Below, one piece after another: positions 49,589-57,615 of a stretch of DNA of 64,000 nt. Each line of letters begins with the position of its first letter. Position 1 is the stretch's first letter. Location of the stretch: positions 124,001 to 188,000 of the forward strand of contig NZ_AUIK01000009.1 of assembly GCF_000423665.1 (NCBI RefSeq). The letters run 5' to 3'. A program made the position numbers and the translations under genes. The stretch is from Solirubrobacter soli DSM 22325 (GTDB lineage Bacteria; Actinomycetota; Thermoleophilia; Solirubrobacterales; Solirubrobacteraceae). A model generated the notes under the pieces. It did no database searches, was not told where the DNA came from, and saw only the letters and a program-made list of their open reading frames with translations.

Positions 49589-50613
49589 GCCGTCACCTCC
49601 GCGAAGCGATCGGCGACCCAGGCCGCGACGCTCTCCGAGACGACCGACGTATGGGTGCGGTGCTCGAACCAGCGCCAGGAGCCGCTCGCGTTGACCTCGA
49701 GGAAGACGAGCTCGTCGCCGGTGTCGAGCAGGTCGACGGCGGCGATCTGGAGCTTCAGATCGCCGACGAGGGCGAGCACGCGGGCCGCGACGTCGTCGGG
49801 CAGCCCGGCGGGCTCGACGGCGATCGTCTCGGGCGCGCGCGCCGCGGCGTCGAGCGTGGGCTTGCGCAGCGCGTAGGCGATGCACCGCTCGCCGACGACG
49901 AAGACGCGCAGCTCGCGCTCGTGCTCGATCGGCTCCTGGACCAGCAACGGCGCCGCCTGAGCCGGCAGGCTCGCGAGCCGCATTCGCCGCGGGATCAGGG
50001 TGAGCGCGCGGCCGGGCTCGGGCTCGTGGAAGTGTGGGCCGACGGCCTTGACGACGACGTCGCCGGTGTCGCGGGGGGTGTGGGTGATGAGCGAGCGCGG
50101 CGTGCGGAAGCCGTGCGCCGCGGCGTACGCGAGCTGGGCGAGGCGATTGGGCGCGTCGGCCAGGCGGGCGCCCGGGTTGATGGTCAGCGCGCCGGGCAGT
50201 GCGGCGAGGTTGGCGGCGCGCGCGGCGGTCTGCTCGCGCGCGTGCTCGTCCCCGCGGCGGGCGGCCGGCGCGTACAGGCGCGTCCAGAGGACGCGGGGAA
50301 GGTAGGTGCGCCGGTCACGGGTCAGGGTGAGCCGGTCGCCGTCCCAGGCGAGGTCGTCGTCGGCGTCGCGGTCGGCGTCGATGCGGACGACCGGGACCGA
50401 GCGGGCGGCGAGGCGCAGCGAGAGCTCGTCGGCGTCCGGGTCCGCGGCCCGCGTGCACAGGACGACGGCCGACGCGCCGGAGCGCACCGGGCCGAAGCGG
50501 ACCTGGATGTCGAGGCTGTGGCGGGTCACGCGCTGGGCGGGGGCGCCGTCCAGCAGCAGGGCCGCCGCCCCGGGCGCCACGCGGGCGCCCGGGGCGATCG
50601 AGCGGGTGCTCAC
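49585..50613 (-). CDS. ATP-grasp peptide-modifying ligase (MvdD/graspetide-like)
   Basis: This 342-residue protein has an N-terminal pre-ATP-grasp region (VVLCTRAADPDADELSLRLAARSVPVVRIDADRDADDDLAWD, LPRVLWTRLYAP). The ATP-grasp fold follows: VVVKAVGPHFHEPEPG, LLVQEPIEHERELRVFVVGERCIAYAL and the metal ligands in AAVDLLDTGDELVFLEVNASGSWRWFE. This matches ATP-grasp RiPP maturases, which make ester or amide links in a precursor peptide. GTG 50613 overlaps the stop of the precursor ORF, a strong sign of a maturase-substrate pair. The longer frame upstream is not used. Confidence 0.82.
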   Translation of the reverse strand: MSTRSIAPGARVAPGAAALLLDGAPAQRVTRHSLDIQVRFGPVRSGASAVVLCTRAADPDADELSLRLAARSVPVVRIDADRDADDDLAWDGDRLTLTRDRRTYLPRVLWTRLYAPAARRGDEHAREQTAARAANLAALPGALTINPGARLADAPNRLAQLAYAAAHGFRTPRSLITHTPRDTGDVVVKAVGPHFHEPEPGRALTLIPRRMRLASLPAQAAPLLVQEPIEHERELRVFVVGERCIAYALRKPTLDAAARAPETIAVEPAGLPDDVAARVLALVGDLKLQIAAVDLLDTGDELVFLEVNASGSWRWFEHRTHTSVVSESVAAWVADRFAEVTA

Positions 50614-50774
50614 GCGGTGTGGCAGCTCGTGCACGGCGGATAGATCGCGACATAGTCCGAGGCGAACGCCGCGAAGGCGTCGGCCTCGATCTCGGTCGCG
50701 AGCTCGAGCAGGGCGACGTCGTCGTCGCGCAGGTCGAGCAGGCGCTGCGCCAGCGCTTCGATGGTGGTGTCCAT
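50610..50774 (-). CDS. Candidate RiPP precursor peptide (54 residues)
   Basis: ATG 50774 follows GGAGG by eight bases. The product has a helical, acidic leader (MDTTIEALAQRLLDLRDDDV then LELATEIEADAF) and a C-terminal core YVAIYPPCTSCHTA with Cys48, Cys51 and His52. There is no signal peptide. Its stop codon overlaps the start of the ATP-grasp gene (GTGA). Small size, leader/core layout, Cys/Thr/Ser-rich tail and coupling to a maturase support a modified-peptide precursor. CxxCH is also the haem c attachment motif, which could be coincidence. I recognise no known precursor family. Confidence 0.75.
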   Translation of the reverse strand: MDTTIEALAQRLLDLRDDDVALLELATEIEADAFAAFASDYVAIYPPCTSCHTA

Positions 50775-50828
50775 CAGATGTACCTCCGGTTGGATGGGGA
50801 CAACCGGTTCGACGCCTGTCGGACGGGG

Positions 50829-52922
50829 CTATTCGGCGGCGGGGGGTCGGCGCGGGGAGAGCAGGAGGCGGATCGCCCGCCACACGCCGACGTCGCGCGA
50901 GAGCGCGCGCCAGACGCGCAGGCGGGGGTGCGGCGGCTCGGTCGTACCGTCGGCGGCGAAGCGCGCCCGCTCCGCCTGGTCGGCCAGCTCCGCGGTCGCC
51001 GGCCCGATCGCCGCGAGCTGCGGGCGCAGGGCGCTCAGCGTCGTCGCCGGGCCGACCTGCGGCGTCAGCCGTACGAGCAGCTCGCCCAACGCGGGCGCCG
51101 TGCGGCGCCGGTTGAGTCGCCACGCGCCCACGGCGAGACCGAGCAGCGCGAGCACGCCGAGGGCGGCGGTCGGGGTGCCGGAGCTGATGCCGCCGACCGC
51201 CGAGTGCGTGGCGAGGACGTCGGTCTCGGGCGCGACGTCCGCCTCGGCGCTCGCCGGCGTCGGGTTGAACGGCACCCAGCCGAAGCCGGGGAAGTAGACC
51301 TCGATCCAGGCGTGCGCGTCCTCGTCGCGCACGTCGTAGGTGTTCTCGCCCGTGCGCTTGCCGGTCGCGAACCCGGTGACGACGCGCGTCGGGATGCCCG
51401 CCAGGCGCAGGAGCATCGCGGCCGCGCCGGCGAAGTGCTGGCAGTACCCGGCGCGGGTCTTGAAGAGGAAGTCGAGGATCGGGTCCGAGCCCGGGTCGCC
51501 GACGTCGGTCGTGTAGCGGAACCGCCCGCTCGTCAGGTAGTCCTCGACGCGGCGCACGACCTCGAGCTCTGAGTCGGTGCCGTCGGACAGGCGGCGGGCG
51601 AGCAGGATCGCGTCCCCCCACGGGCTCTGGCTGAGCCAGCCGTTGAGGTGGTCCGCGAGGCGGGTGACGGGGCGCTCACCCGGCCGCGACCGGCGCGGCC
51701 AGAAGCGCGTGTACGGGTCGTAGATGTCGCTGGTCGGGATCTTCACCGATTCCAGCTCCTTGGCCGTCGCGCGGACGACCTGGCTCTCGACCGTGTAGGT
51801 GTCGTCCGTCGCGGGCGGCTCCGTGAAGCGGTACGAGTCGCCGCGCGACTGCTCGCTCCCGCGACCCGAGTCGACCGCCGTGATCCGGCCGGGCGCGGCG
51901 AGCAGCCGGTTGGCGAGCCCGACGATCCGGACCTTCGTGGTCACCGTGACGGCGCGCGGCTCGGGCAGCGGGTCGCGGTTGCGGACGAACGCCCAGCCGC
52001 GCCCGTCCCAGTCCTCGAGCGCCTGCATCCGCCACAACGCCGGCTCCTCGGACGTGATCTCGAGCATCGTCGCGCCGGTGCGGCGGCTGGTCAGCGGCCC
52101 GTAGGTCTGCGTCGGGTCCAGGCGGCTGAAGTTCGGCTTGCGCGGTGAGCCGTCGAAGCGCAGCCAGCGGTCGTGCGGCCCGAAGGCCTGCGCGGCCGTC
52201 ACCGCGACCAGCGAGACGATCGCGACCGCGGGCAGCGCGAGCGTGAGCCGCCCGCGGGTCGCCCACAGCAGCATCGCGGCGAGGAACACGACGCCGTGCC
52301 AGGCGGCGTTCGGCGGCGTGCTCTCGAGCAGCACGGCGGCGAGGACCGGGTGCGCGGCGATGACCAGCGCCGTGATCCGCGGCGCCGGGCCCGCGGTGGA
52401 CAGCAGCGCCGCGACCGACCACGTGAGGCCGAACGCGATCAACGCGGCGGCCAGCGCCCACGGTTCGTCGAGCAGCCGCGCACCGTGCGCGCCGGCGATC
52501 GTGGTCAGGCCGTCCTGCAGCGAGTTCACCGACGCGCCGATCCCCCGCGGGCGCAGCACCCGCGGCGGCAGCCCGGCGAGCAGCAGCGCGGCCGGCAACC
52601 ACGCGAGGAGGATCAGGAACCCGGTCCGCACTCCGATGACGTGGGCCGCGATCAGGCACGCGGCCACGGCGATCGGCACCGCCCACACCAGCGAGCTGCC
52701 GAACATCGGCCACCATCCGTAGATGCCGGCGGCCGCGAGCAGTGCGAGCCCGGCGGCGCGGTTCCACGCGCGAGGGGTGGCGAGCCGCGACGAGGGGCGG
52801 GCGGGCGTGGCGCCCGCGGTCGGTGAGGCCGCGCGGGGGTCCGCGCCGCCGGTGGTGCCACGGCGCGCGCCGTCTCGGGCGGGCGTCGCGCCGCGCGAGC
52901 CGGCGTCGTCGGGCACCCTCAC
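50829..52922 (-). CDS. DUF3488/transglutaminase-like membrane protein
   Basis: This 697-residue protein has a Pro/Arg-rich N-terminus, about six membrane helices (about 55-245) and an extracytoplasmic transglutaminase-like domain. The latter has Cys in KTRAGYCQHFAGAAAMLLRLAGIPTRVVTGF (near 494) and His in DEDAHAWIEVYFPGFGWVPFNPTPA (near 536). The third triad position is Asn (FNPT) rather than Asp. A final helix and a cytoplasmic tail follow. GTG 52922 overlaps the DUF58 stop. It is part of the widespread MoxR-DUF58-transglutaminase module of unknown substrate. Confidence 0.9.
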   Translation of the reverse strand: MRVPDDAGSRGATPARDGARRGTTGGADPRAASPTAGATPARPSSRLATPRAWNRAAGLALLAAAGIYGWWPMFGSSLVWAVPIAVAACLIAAHVIGVRTGFLILLAWLPAALLLAGLPPRVLRPRGIGASVNSLQDGLTTIAGAHGARLLDEPWALAAALIAFGLTWSVAALLSTAGPAPRITALVIAAHPVLAAVLLESTPPNAAWHGVVFLAAMLLWATRGRLTLALPAVAIVSLVAVTAAQAFGPHDRWLRFDGSPRKPNFSRLDPTQTYGPLTSRRTGATMLEITSEEPALWRMQALEDWDGRGWAFVRNRDPLPEPRAVTVTTKVRIVGLANRLLAAPGRITAVDSGRGSEQSRGDSYRFTEPPATDDTYTVESQVVRATAKELESVKIPTSDIYDPYTRFWPRRSRPGERPVTRLADHLNGWLSQSPWGDAILLARRLSDGTDSELEVVRRVEDYLTSGRFRYTTDVGDPGSDPILDFLFKTRAGYCQHFAGAAAMLLRLAGIPTRVVTGFATGKRTGENTYDVRDEDAHAWIEVYFPGFGWVPFNPTPASAEADVAPETDVLATHSAVGGISSGTPTAALGVLALLGLAVGAWRLNRRRTAPALGELLVRLTPQVGPATTLSALRPQLAAIGPATAELADQAERARFAADGTTEPPHPRLRVWRALSRDVGVWRAIRLLLSPRRPPAAE

Positions 52923-53893
52923 GCCGCCGCCCTCTCCGGCCCGTGCCGGCGCTCCCAGTCCGCCAGCGCGATCACGCCCGGCGGCAGGTCGCCGCGGTCG
53001 TCGAGCGGCGTCGGGGCGTTCGCGGCGCGGACATGGAGGACGTCGCGATCGCCGAGCGCCGTCGGCGTGGCCGCGGTGCCCGGCTCGAGCGCGGCGAGGC
53101 GGCGATGCATCGCCGGCCAGCCGCCGCTGTCGTCGAGCGTCGTCGGCACGCGGTCGCCCGGCAGCAGCACGCGGCAGCCGCTCGAGCGGGCGAGCGCGAG
53201 GACGATCCCGGCGGCCGAGCGAGCGATCCAGTCCAGCGCCGCGCCGTCGGCGCCGAGGGTGTCGACGACCACGAGCGGAAGCCGGTCGCGGGCGCTCGTG
53301 AAGTGGCGCTCCTGCAGCTCGCCGCCGCGTGCGGCGCTCGCCCAGTGGACGCGGCTCATCGGGGTGCCCGGCGTGTACGGGCGCAGCCCGTCGGGCTCCG
53401 GGTCGGCGGCGACCAGCGCCCCGCCCGCCCGCAGCCGCGCCGGCGGCGGAGCGGGCTCCGGCAGGACGAGCAGCGAGTCGGGCCGGCCGCTCACGGTCAG
53501 GCGCGAGAAGAGCCCGAGGTCGTCGCGCAGCAGCAGCGGGGACGGGCCGAGCACGTGCGCGCCCGGGCGATCGATCACGAGCTCGAAGCTCCCGACGCCG
53601 CCTTCGAGCGGGTGCCAGCGACCGCCCGGACCGAGCACCTCGACCCGCACGGGCAGGGCCCGCAGCCCGCCGACCTCGAAGCGCACCGTGACCGGCAGGC
53701 CTTCCTGCACGTCGCCGCGCTCGATCGTCCGGACGAGGGTCACCCGCCGCGCGGCCAGCGACAACGAGACCGCGATCCCGACGTAGAGAACGATCAGCGC
53801 GAGCGCGAGACCGAAGAGCGCGAGCGAGCCGAGCGTCGCCGCCGCGAGCATCAGCAGCGCGGGCGCGACGGCGAGCGCTCCGCTGCGGATCAC
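52919..53893 (-). CDS. DUF58 protein
   Basis: This 324-residue protein has two N-terminal membrane helices (about 8-50), a beta-rich region (VRFEVGGLRALPVRVEVLG) and the DUF58 core GLRPYTPGTPMSRVHWASAARGGELQERHF (near 165-195). A von Willebrand factor A-like region with PLVVVDTLG follows. It is normally a partner of MoxR ATPases. GTG 53893 overlaps the moxR stop. Confidence 0.9.
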   Translation of the reverse strand: MIRSGALAVAPALLMLAAATLGSLALFGLALALIVLYVGIAVSLSLAARRVTLVRTIERGDVQEGLPVTVRFEVGGLRALPVRVEVLGPGGRWHPLEGGVGSFELVIDRPGAHVLGPSPLLLRDDLGLFSRLTVSGRPDSLLVLPEPAPPPARLRAGGALVAADPEPDGLRPYTPGTPMSRVHWASAARGGELQERHFTSARDRLPLVVVDTLGADGAALDWIARSAAGIVLALARSSGCRVLLPGDRVPTTLDDSGGWPAMHRRLAALEPGTAATPTALGDRDVLHVRAANAPTPLDDRGDLPPGVIALADWERRHGPERAAA

Positions 53894-54894
53894 CGTGCCG
53901 GCACGTCCTTCAGCGCGTCCGCGACGATCTCCAGCGGGGCGTCGAGCGCGGCCGCGGCGACCGGCTCGATCCGGTGCGCGAGCACCGGCACCGCCAGTGC
54001 CTGGACGTCGTCGGGCAGCACGAAGTCGCGACCCTGCAGCGCCGCTCGCGCACGGGCGGCGCCGAGCAGCTGCAGCCCCGCGCGCGGGCTCGCGCCGGTC
54101 TCGCTCAGCGGGTGCTCGCGCGTCGCGGCGAGGACGGCGACGACGTACGCGAGCAGCGCGTCGCTCGCCCGCACCGCCTCGACCTGCGCCTGGGCGGCCA
54201 GCAGCTCGCGCAGGCCGCCCGCCCGCCGGCCGCCGCCGGACGGTGGCTCGCGCAACAGCGCGATCTCCTGATCGCTCGTCGGATAGCCGAGCGATACACG
54301 GGCCAGGAAACGGTCGAGCTGCGCGGGCGGCAGCCGGTAGGTGCCGTCATAGCCGACGTTCGGGTTCTGGGTGGCGATGACCATGAACGGCCGCTCGAGC
54401 GGGTGGGTGCGGCCGTCGACGGTCACCTGCAGCTCCTGCATCGCCTCGAGCAGGCCGGACTGCGTCTTCGGTGTGGCGCGATTGAGCTCATCGACCAGGA
54501 CGACGTTCGCGAACACCGGGCCAGGATGGAACTCGAAGGTCTCGGTCCCGGCATGCCAGATCGTCGCGCCGAGGATGTCGGTCGGGAGCAGGTCGACGGT
54601 CGCCTGCACGCGGCCGAAGCGCCCGTCGACGCTTCCGGCGAGCGTGCGGGCGAGCTGCGTCTTGCCGACGCCCGGCCGGTCCTCGAGCAGCAGGTGCCCG
54701 CCCGCGAGCATCGTGCTCAGGACGACCTCGAGCGTGTCGTCGGCGATCTGCATCGCCTCGCGCACCGTGGCGCGTAGCCGTTCCCCGAACTCCGCGACCT
54801 CGACGACCTCGAGCGCGCGCTCGCTGGCGAGCGAGAGCGCCGGACGCTCGCGATCGGAGCGACGGTCTGGCGATGGGTCCGTGCTCATCGACAT
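53890..54894 (-). CDS. moxR: MoxR-family AAA+ ATPase
   Basis: This 334-residue ATPase has Walker A LLEDRPGVGKTQLART (near residues 70-85), Walker B VVLVDELNRATPKTQSGLLEAMQE (near 131-154), sensor 1 MVIATQNPN and the C-terminal lid with SPRAGLQLLGAARARAALQGRDFVLPDDV. MoxR proteins act as chaperone-like ATPases for DUF58/VWA partners. It is the first gene of the run that continues into the RiPP genes. Confidence 0.93.
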   Translation of the reverse strand: MSMSTDPSPDRRSDRERPALSLASERALEVVEVAEFGERLRATVREAMQIADDTLEVVLSTMLAGGHLLLEDRPGVGKTQLARTLAGSVDGRFGRVQATVDLLPTDILGATIWHAGTETFEFHPGPVFANVVLVDELNRATPKTQSGLLEAMQELQVTVDGRTHPLERPFMVIATQNPNVGYDGTYRLPPAQLDRFLARVSLGYPTSDQEIALLREPPSGGGRRAGGLRELLAAQAQVEAVRASDALLAYVVAVLAATREHPLSETGASPRAGLQLLGAARARAALQGRDFVLPDDVQALAVPVLAHRIEPVAAAALDAPLEIVADALKDVPAR

Positions 54895-54976
54895 TGAGTG
54901 TGACCGTACCGACTCATAATCAACCCTCGGAAGTCCATTCTGGACCGTCGCGGGGTGAAAGGCGTAGGGTCGCGGC

Positions 54977-56869
54977 GTGGTGTCGCGGACCCTGCTTGCC
55001 CCCGGGGCGGTGGTCGCCGGCTACCGGATCGAATCCGTGCTCGGCCGCGGCGGGATGGGCGTGGTGTACCGCGCGAGCGATCTCGACCTCGGCCGGGTCA
55101 TCGCCTTGAAGGTGATCGCGCCGGAGTTGCTCGAGGAGGAGAGCATCCGCGAGCGCTTCCTCAAGGAGGCGCGTTCGGCGGCGTCGATCGAGCACCCGAA
55201 CGTGATCCCGGTGTACGCCGCCGGCGAGCGCGACGGCGTCGCGTTCCTGGCGATGCGGCTGATCGACGGCGTCGACCTCAAGGCGCTCGTGCGCGGCGAC
55301 GGACCGCTCGCGCCCGCCCGCGCGGCCGACCTGGTCGCGGCCGCCGCGGCCGGGCTCGACGCGATCCATCGCGCCGGATACGTCCACCGCGACGTCAAGC
55401 CGGCCAACGTGCTCGTCGATCGCGACGGCCACGTCTACGTCACGGACTTCGGCCTGGCGAAGCAGATGCTCTCCACGGGCGCGGCGACCGGGACGGGGCG
55501 CTGGGTCGGCACGCTGGACTACGTCGCCCCCGAACAGATCCGGTCGGAGCGCATCGACGCGCGCGCCGACGTGTACGCGCTCGGCGGGGTGCTGGCCTTC
55601 CTGCTGACCGGGCGCGTGCCGTTCGAACGCGAAGGCGACGAGGCCAAGTTGTGGGCCCAGCTCTCGGACCCGCCGCCCGAGCCGTCGCGGCACCGGCCGG
55701 AGGTGCCGCGCGCGCTCGACGCGGTCGTCGCCCGGGCGATGGCCAAGGCTCCCGCGGACCGGTATCCCTCCGCCGGGGACCTCGGGCGCGCGGCCGTCGC
55801 CGCGGTGGCGGGGACCGCGCCGAGCCGTCCCGAGCGCGTGGTGGCCCGCGGAGCGGCGGCGCCGGAGGACGGCGTGGAGGACGCGACGGTGACGAGCAGG
55901 CCGCGCGGCACGCCCCGCCGCCGTCGCCGCGGTGTGGTCGGCGTGGCGGTCGGCGCGCTGCTCGCCTCGGTCGCGGTTGCGGTGGCGGTCGTGCTGAGCC
56001 GCGGCGACGACTCGCCGCGGCTCCCCCGCGTCGTGCAGACGATCCACGGTGTCAGCTTCCGGCCGAACGGCGTCGTGCTCGCCGGGGGCGACGCGTGGGT
56101 GTCGAGCTCGGACAAGGTCGACCTCGTGCGCGTCGACACCGCCAGCGGGCACGTGGCCGATGGTCCACGTGTCGGGTCGGGCGTGCAGGACATGGTCACG
56201 GACGGGACGAGCGTGTGGGTCGCCGCGAAGGCGTCGCACGTGGTGACCCAGATCGACGCGCGCACCGGGACGGTCGTGCGCACGCTGCCGTTCCGCGGCG
56301 AGCCGCTGCGGCTGGCGCTCGGGTTCGGCTCGTTGTGGGTCGGGACGTCCAGCACCCCGCCCGGGGCCAACCAGCTGACCCGGTTGGACCGCACCGGGCA
56401 CGTGGTCCGGCGTTGGACGTTTCCGCACGGCATCGTCGCGCTCACGGCTGCATCGCACCGGCTCTGGATCGGCGAGCGCTCACCGCCGACCGTGCAGCGC
56501 TTCGACCCCGCGACCGGACACACCACGCTCTGGGGCAAGCTGGTCGCGCCCGCGGCCTCGCTCTCCCCCGGTGCCGGCTACGTGTGGGCGACGTTGCCGA
56601 CCGCGGACGACATCGCCCGCGCCGATCCTCGTGGTGGCGTCGCGACGTCAGCCGCGTGTCATCAGCCGACGCGCGCCGTGGCGGCGGGCGGACGCATCTG
56701 GATCGCCTGCGACACCGATCACACCGTCACGCTCTTCGACCCGGGGAGCTCGAAGAAGGTCGGTGCGGTCGGCGTACCGCTCAACCCGTATGCGCTGACG
56801 GCCGACGCCCGCTCGGTCTGGGTCACCGGCGTCGGCGAGAACACGCTGACGCAGATCGCCTACCGCTGA
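54977..56869 (+). CDS. Membrane Ser/Thr protein kinase with propeller sensor
   Basis: This 630-residue protein has an N-terminal kinase domain (about 15-275) with GRGGMGVVYRA, Lys in IALKVIAPE (near 44), HRDVKPANVLV (near 137) and DFGLAK (near 156). An Arg-rich linker leads to one membrane helix (about 318-340), then about 290 residues of Vgb/NHL-like repeats (GDAWVSSSDKVDLVRVDTASG and relatives) forming an outside beta propeller. It is a PknD-like sensor kinase. GTG 54977 is used. The convergent FHA protein gene overlaps it by 10 bases and may encode a partner. Confidence 0.92.
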   Translation: MVSRTLLAPGAVVAGYRIESVLGRGGMGVVYRASDLDLGRVIALKVIAPELLEEESIRERFLKEARSAASIEHPNVIPVYAAGERDGVAFLAMRLIDGVDLKALVRGDGPLAPARAADLVAAAAAGLDAIHRAGYVHRDVKPANVLVDRDGHVYVTDFGLAKQMLSTGAATGTGRWVGTLDYVAPEQIRSERIDARADVYALGGVLAFLLTGRVPFEREGDEAKLWAQLSDPPPEPSRHRPEVPRALDAVVARAMAKAPADRYPSAGDLGRAAVAAVAGTAPSRPERVVARGAAAPEDGVEDATVTSRPRGTPRRRRRGVVGVAVGALLASVAVAVAVVLSRGDDSPRLPRVVQTIHGVSFRPNGVVLAGGDAWVSSSDKVDLVRVDTASGHVADGPRVGSGVQDMVTDGTSVWVAAKASHVVTQIDARTGTVVRTLPFRGEPLRLALGFGSLWVGTSSTPPGANQLTRLDRTGHVVRRWTFPHGIVALTAASHRLWIGERSPPTVQRFDPATGHTTLWGKLVAPAASLSPGAGYVWATLPTADDIARADPRGGVATSAACHQPTRAVAAGGRIWIACDTDHTVTLFDPGSSKKVGAVGVPLNPYALTADARSVWVTGVGENTLTQIAYR

Positions 56870-57441
56870 TCGAGGAAGGCGCGGGCGAGCGCCGCGCGCT
56901 TCTGGTTCTGCGGCAGGTGCTCGAGCCCGAAGCGTTCGAACAGCGCCTTCAGGGTGCCCTTGACGGTCTCGACCGCGAGGACGAGCTCGTCGGCGATCTG
57001 CTGATTGGAGGCGGGGGCGGCGTAGCCGCCGTCCTGCAGCGGCCGGCACAGCGCCTCGAGCACGCGTCGCTGTGCGGGCGTCACCGCCACCGCCGGAACC
57101 GGCTCGCGCGCGAGGGTCGTCGCGACCGTCGACCCGCCACCCGGGGCGCAGAAGGTCAGCTGCGTGTCGCCGACCGAGACGACGTCGCCGCCCCGCAGCC
57201 GCCGCCGGCCGCGCACGCGCTGCCCGTTGACGAACGTGCCGTTGTGCGAGACGCCCTCGTCGCACACGACCCAATCCCCGCCCATGTGGGCGAGCTCGGC
57301 GTGCACGCGTGAGACCTCGGCATCCCACGGCAGGGCGACGTCGTTGGCGGGGCGCCGCCCGATCGTCACCCGCTCGCGCTCGTCGTCGAGCTCGAAGACC
57401 CGCTGCTCGCCGATGTCGTCGCGATAGAGGAGGAACGACAT
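56860..57441 (-). CDS. FHA-domain protein with C-terminal helix-turn-helix
   Basis: This 193-residue protein has an FHA domain (about 20-100: VTIGRRPANDVALPWDAEVSRVHAEL and SHNGTFVNGQRVRG, with the conserved Arg, Ser, His and Asn that bind phospho-Thr). A LuxR/sigma-4-like helix-turn-helix follows (about 118-185: VTPAQRRVLEALCRP…SNQQIADELVLAVETVKGTLKALFERFG). It could translate kinase signalling into transcription, probably by the kinase at 54977; this link is inference. Confidence 0.87.
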   Translation of the reverse strand: MSFLLYRDDIGEQRVFELDDERERVTIGRRPANDVALPWDAEVSRVHAELAHMGGDWVVCDEGVSHNGTFVNGQRVRGRRRLRGGDVVSVGDTQLTFCAPGGGSTVATTLAREPVPAVAVTPAQRRVLEALCRPLQDGGYAAPASNQQIADELVLAVETVKGTLKALFERFGLEHLPQNQKRAALARAFLDQR

Positions 57442-57615
57442 AGGACGACCCTAACCCGGTCGCGGAGGGCGCGGGAGCCACAAAAGGTGGTGGGTTCAGC
57501 CACCCCCCGAGCGTGAGGTCGCCACCTTCGCGGCGTGGGGGCGCGCAGCCCTCGGCGGGACGCTGAACGAGCCACTCGCCCCGCTCGGCGGGGCGCCCTG
57601 TCCAGGAGGTTCCCG
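57442..57615. other. 174-base leader/intergenic region with hairpins
   Basis: It holds a GGTGG…CCACC pair near 57488-57505 and a perfect eight-base stem CGCCCCGC / GCGGGGCG with a TCG loop at 57577-57595, just before the AGGAGG of the next gene. The hairpin could affect translation of the secreted protein. I could not match the region to a known riboswitch class. Confidence 0.35.

Noticed and set aside
50614..51621. N-terminal extension of the ATP-grasp frame
   Set aside because: This part overlaps the precursor and transglutaminase genes in another frame; GTG 50613, overlapping the precursor stop, is the natural start.
57442..57615. Known riboswitch class in the leader (c-di-AMP or cobalamin type)
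   Set aside because: Hairpins are present but I could not find the conserved core of either class; listed only as a structured leader.
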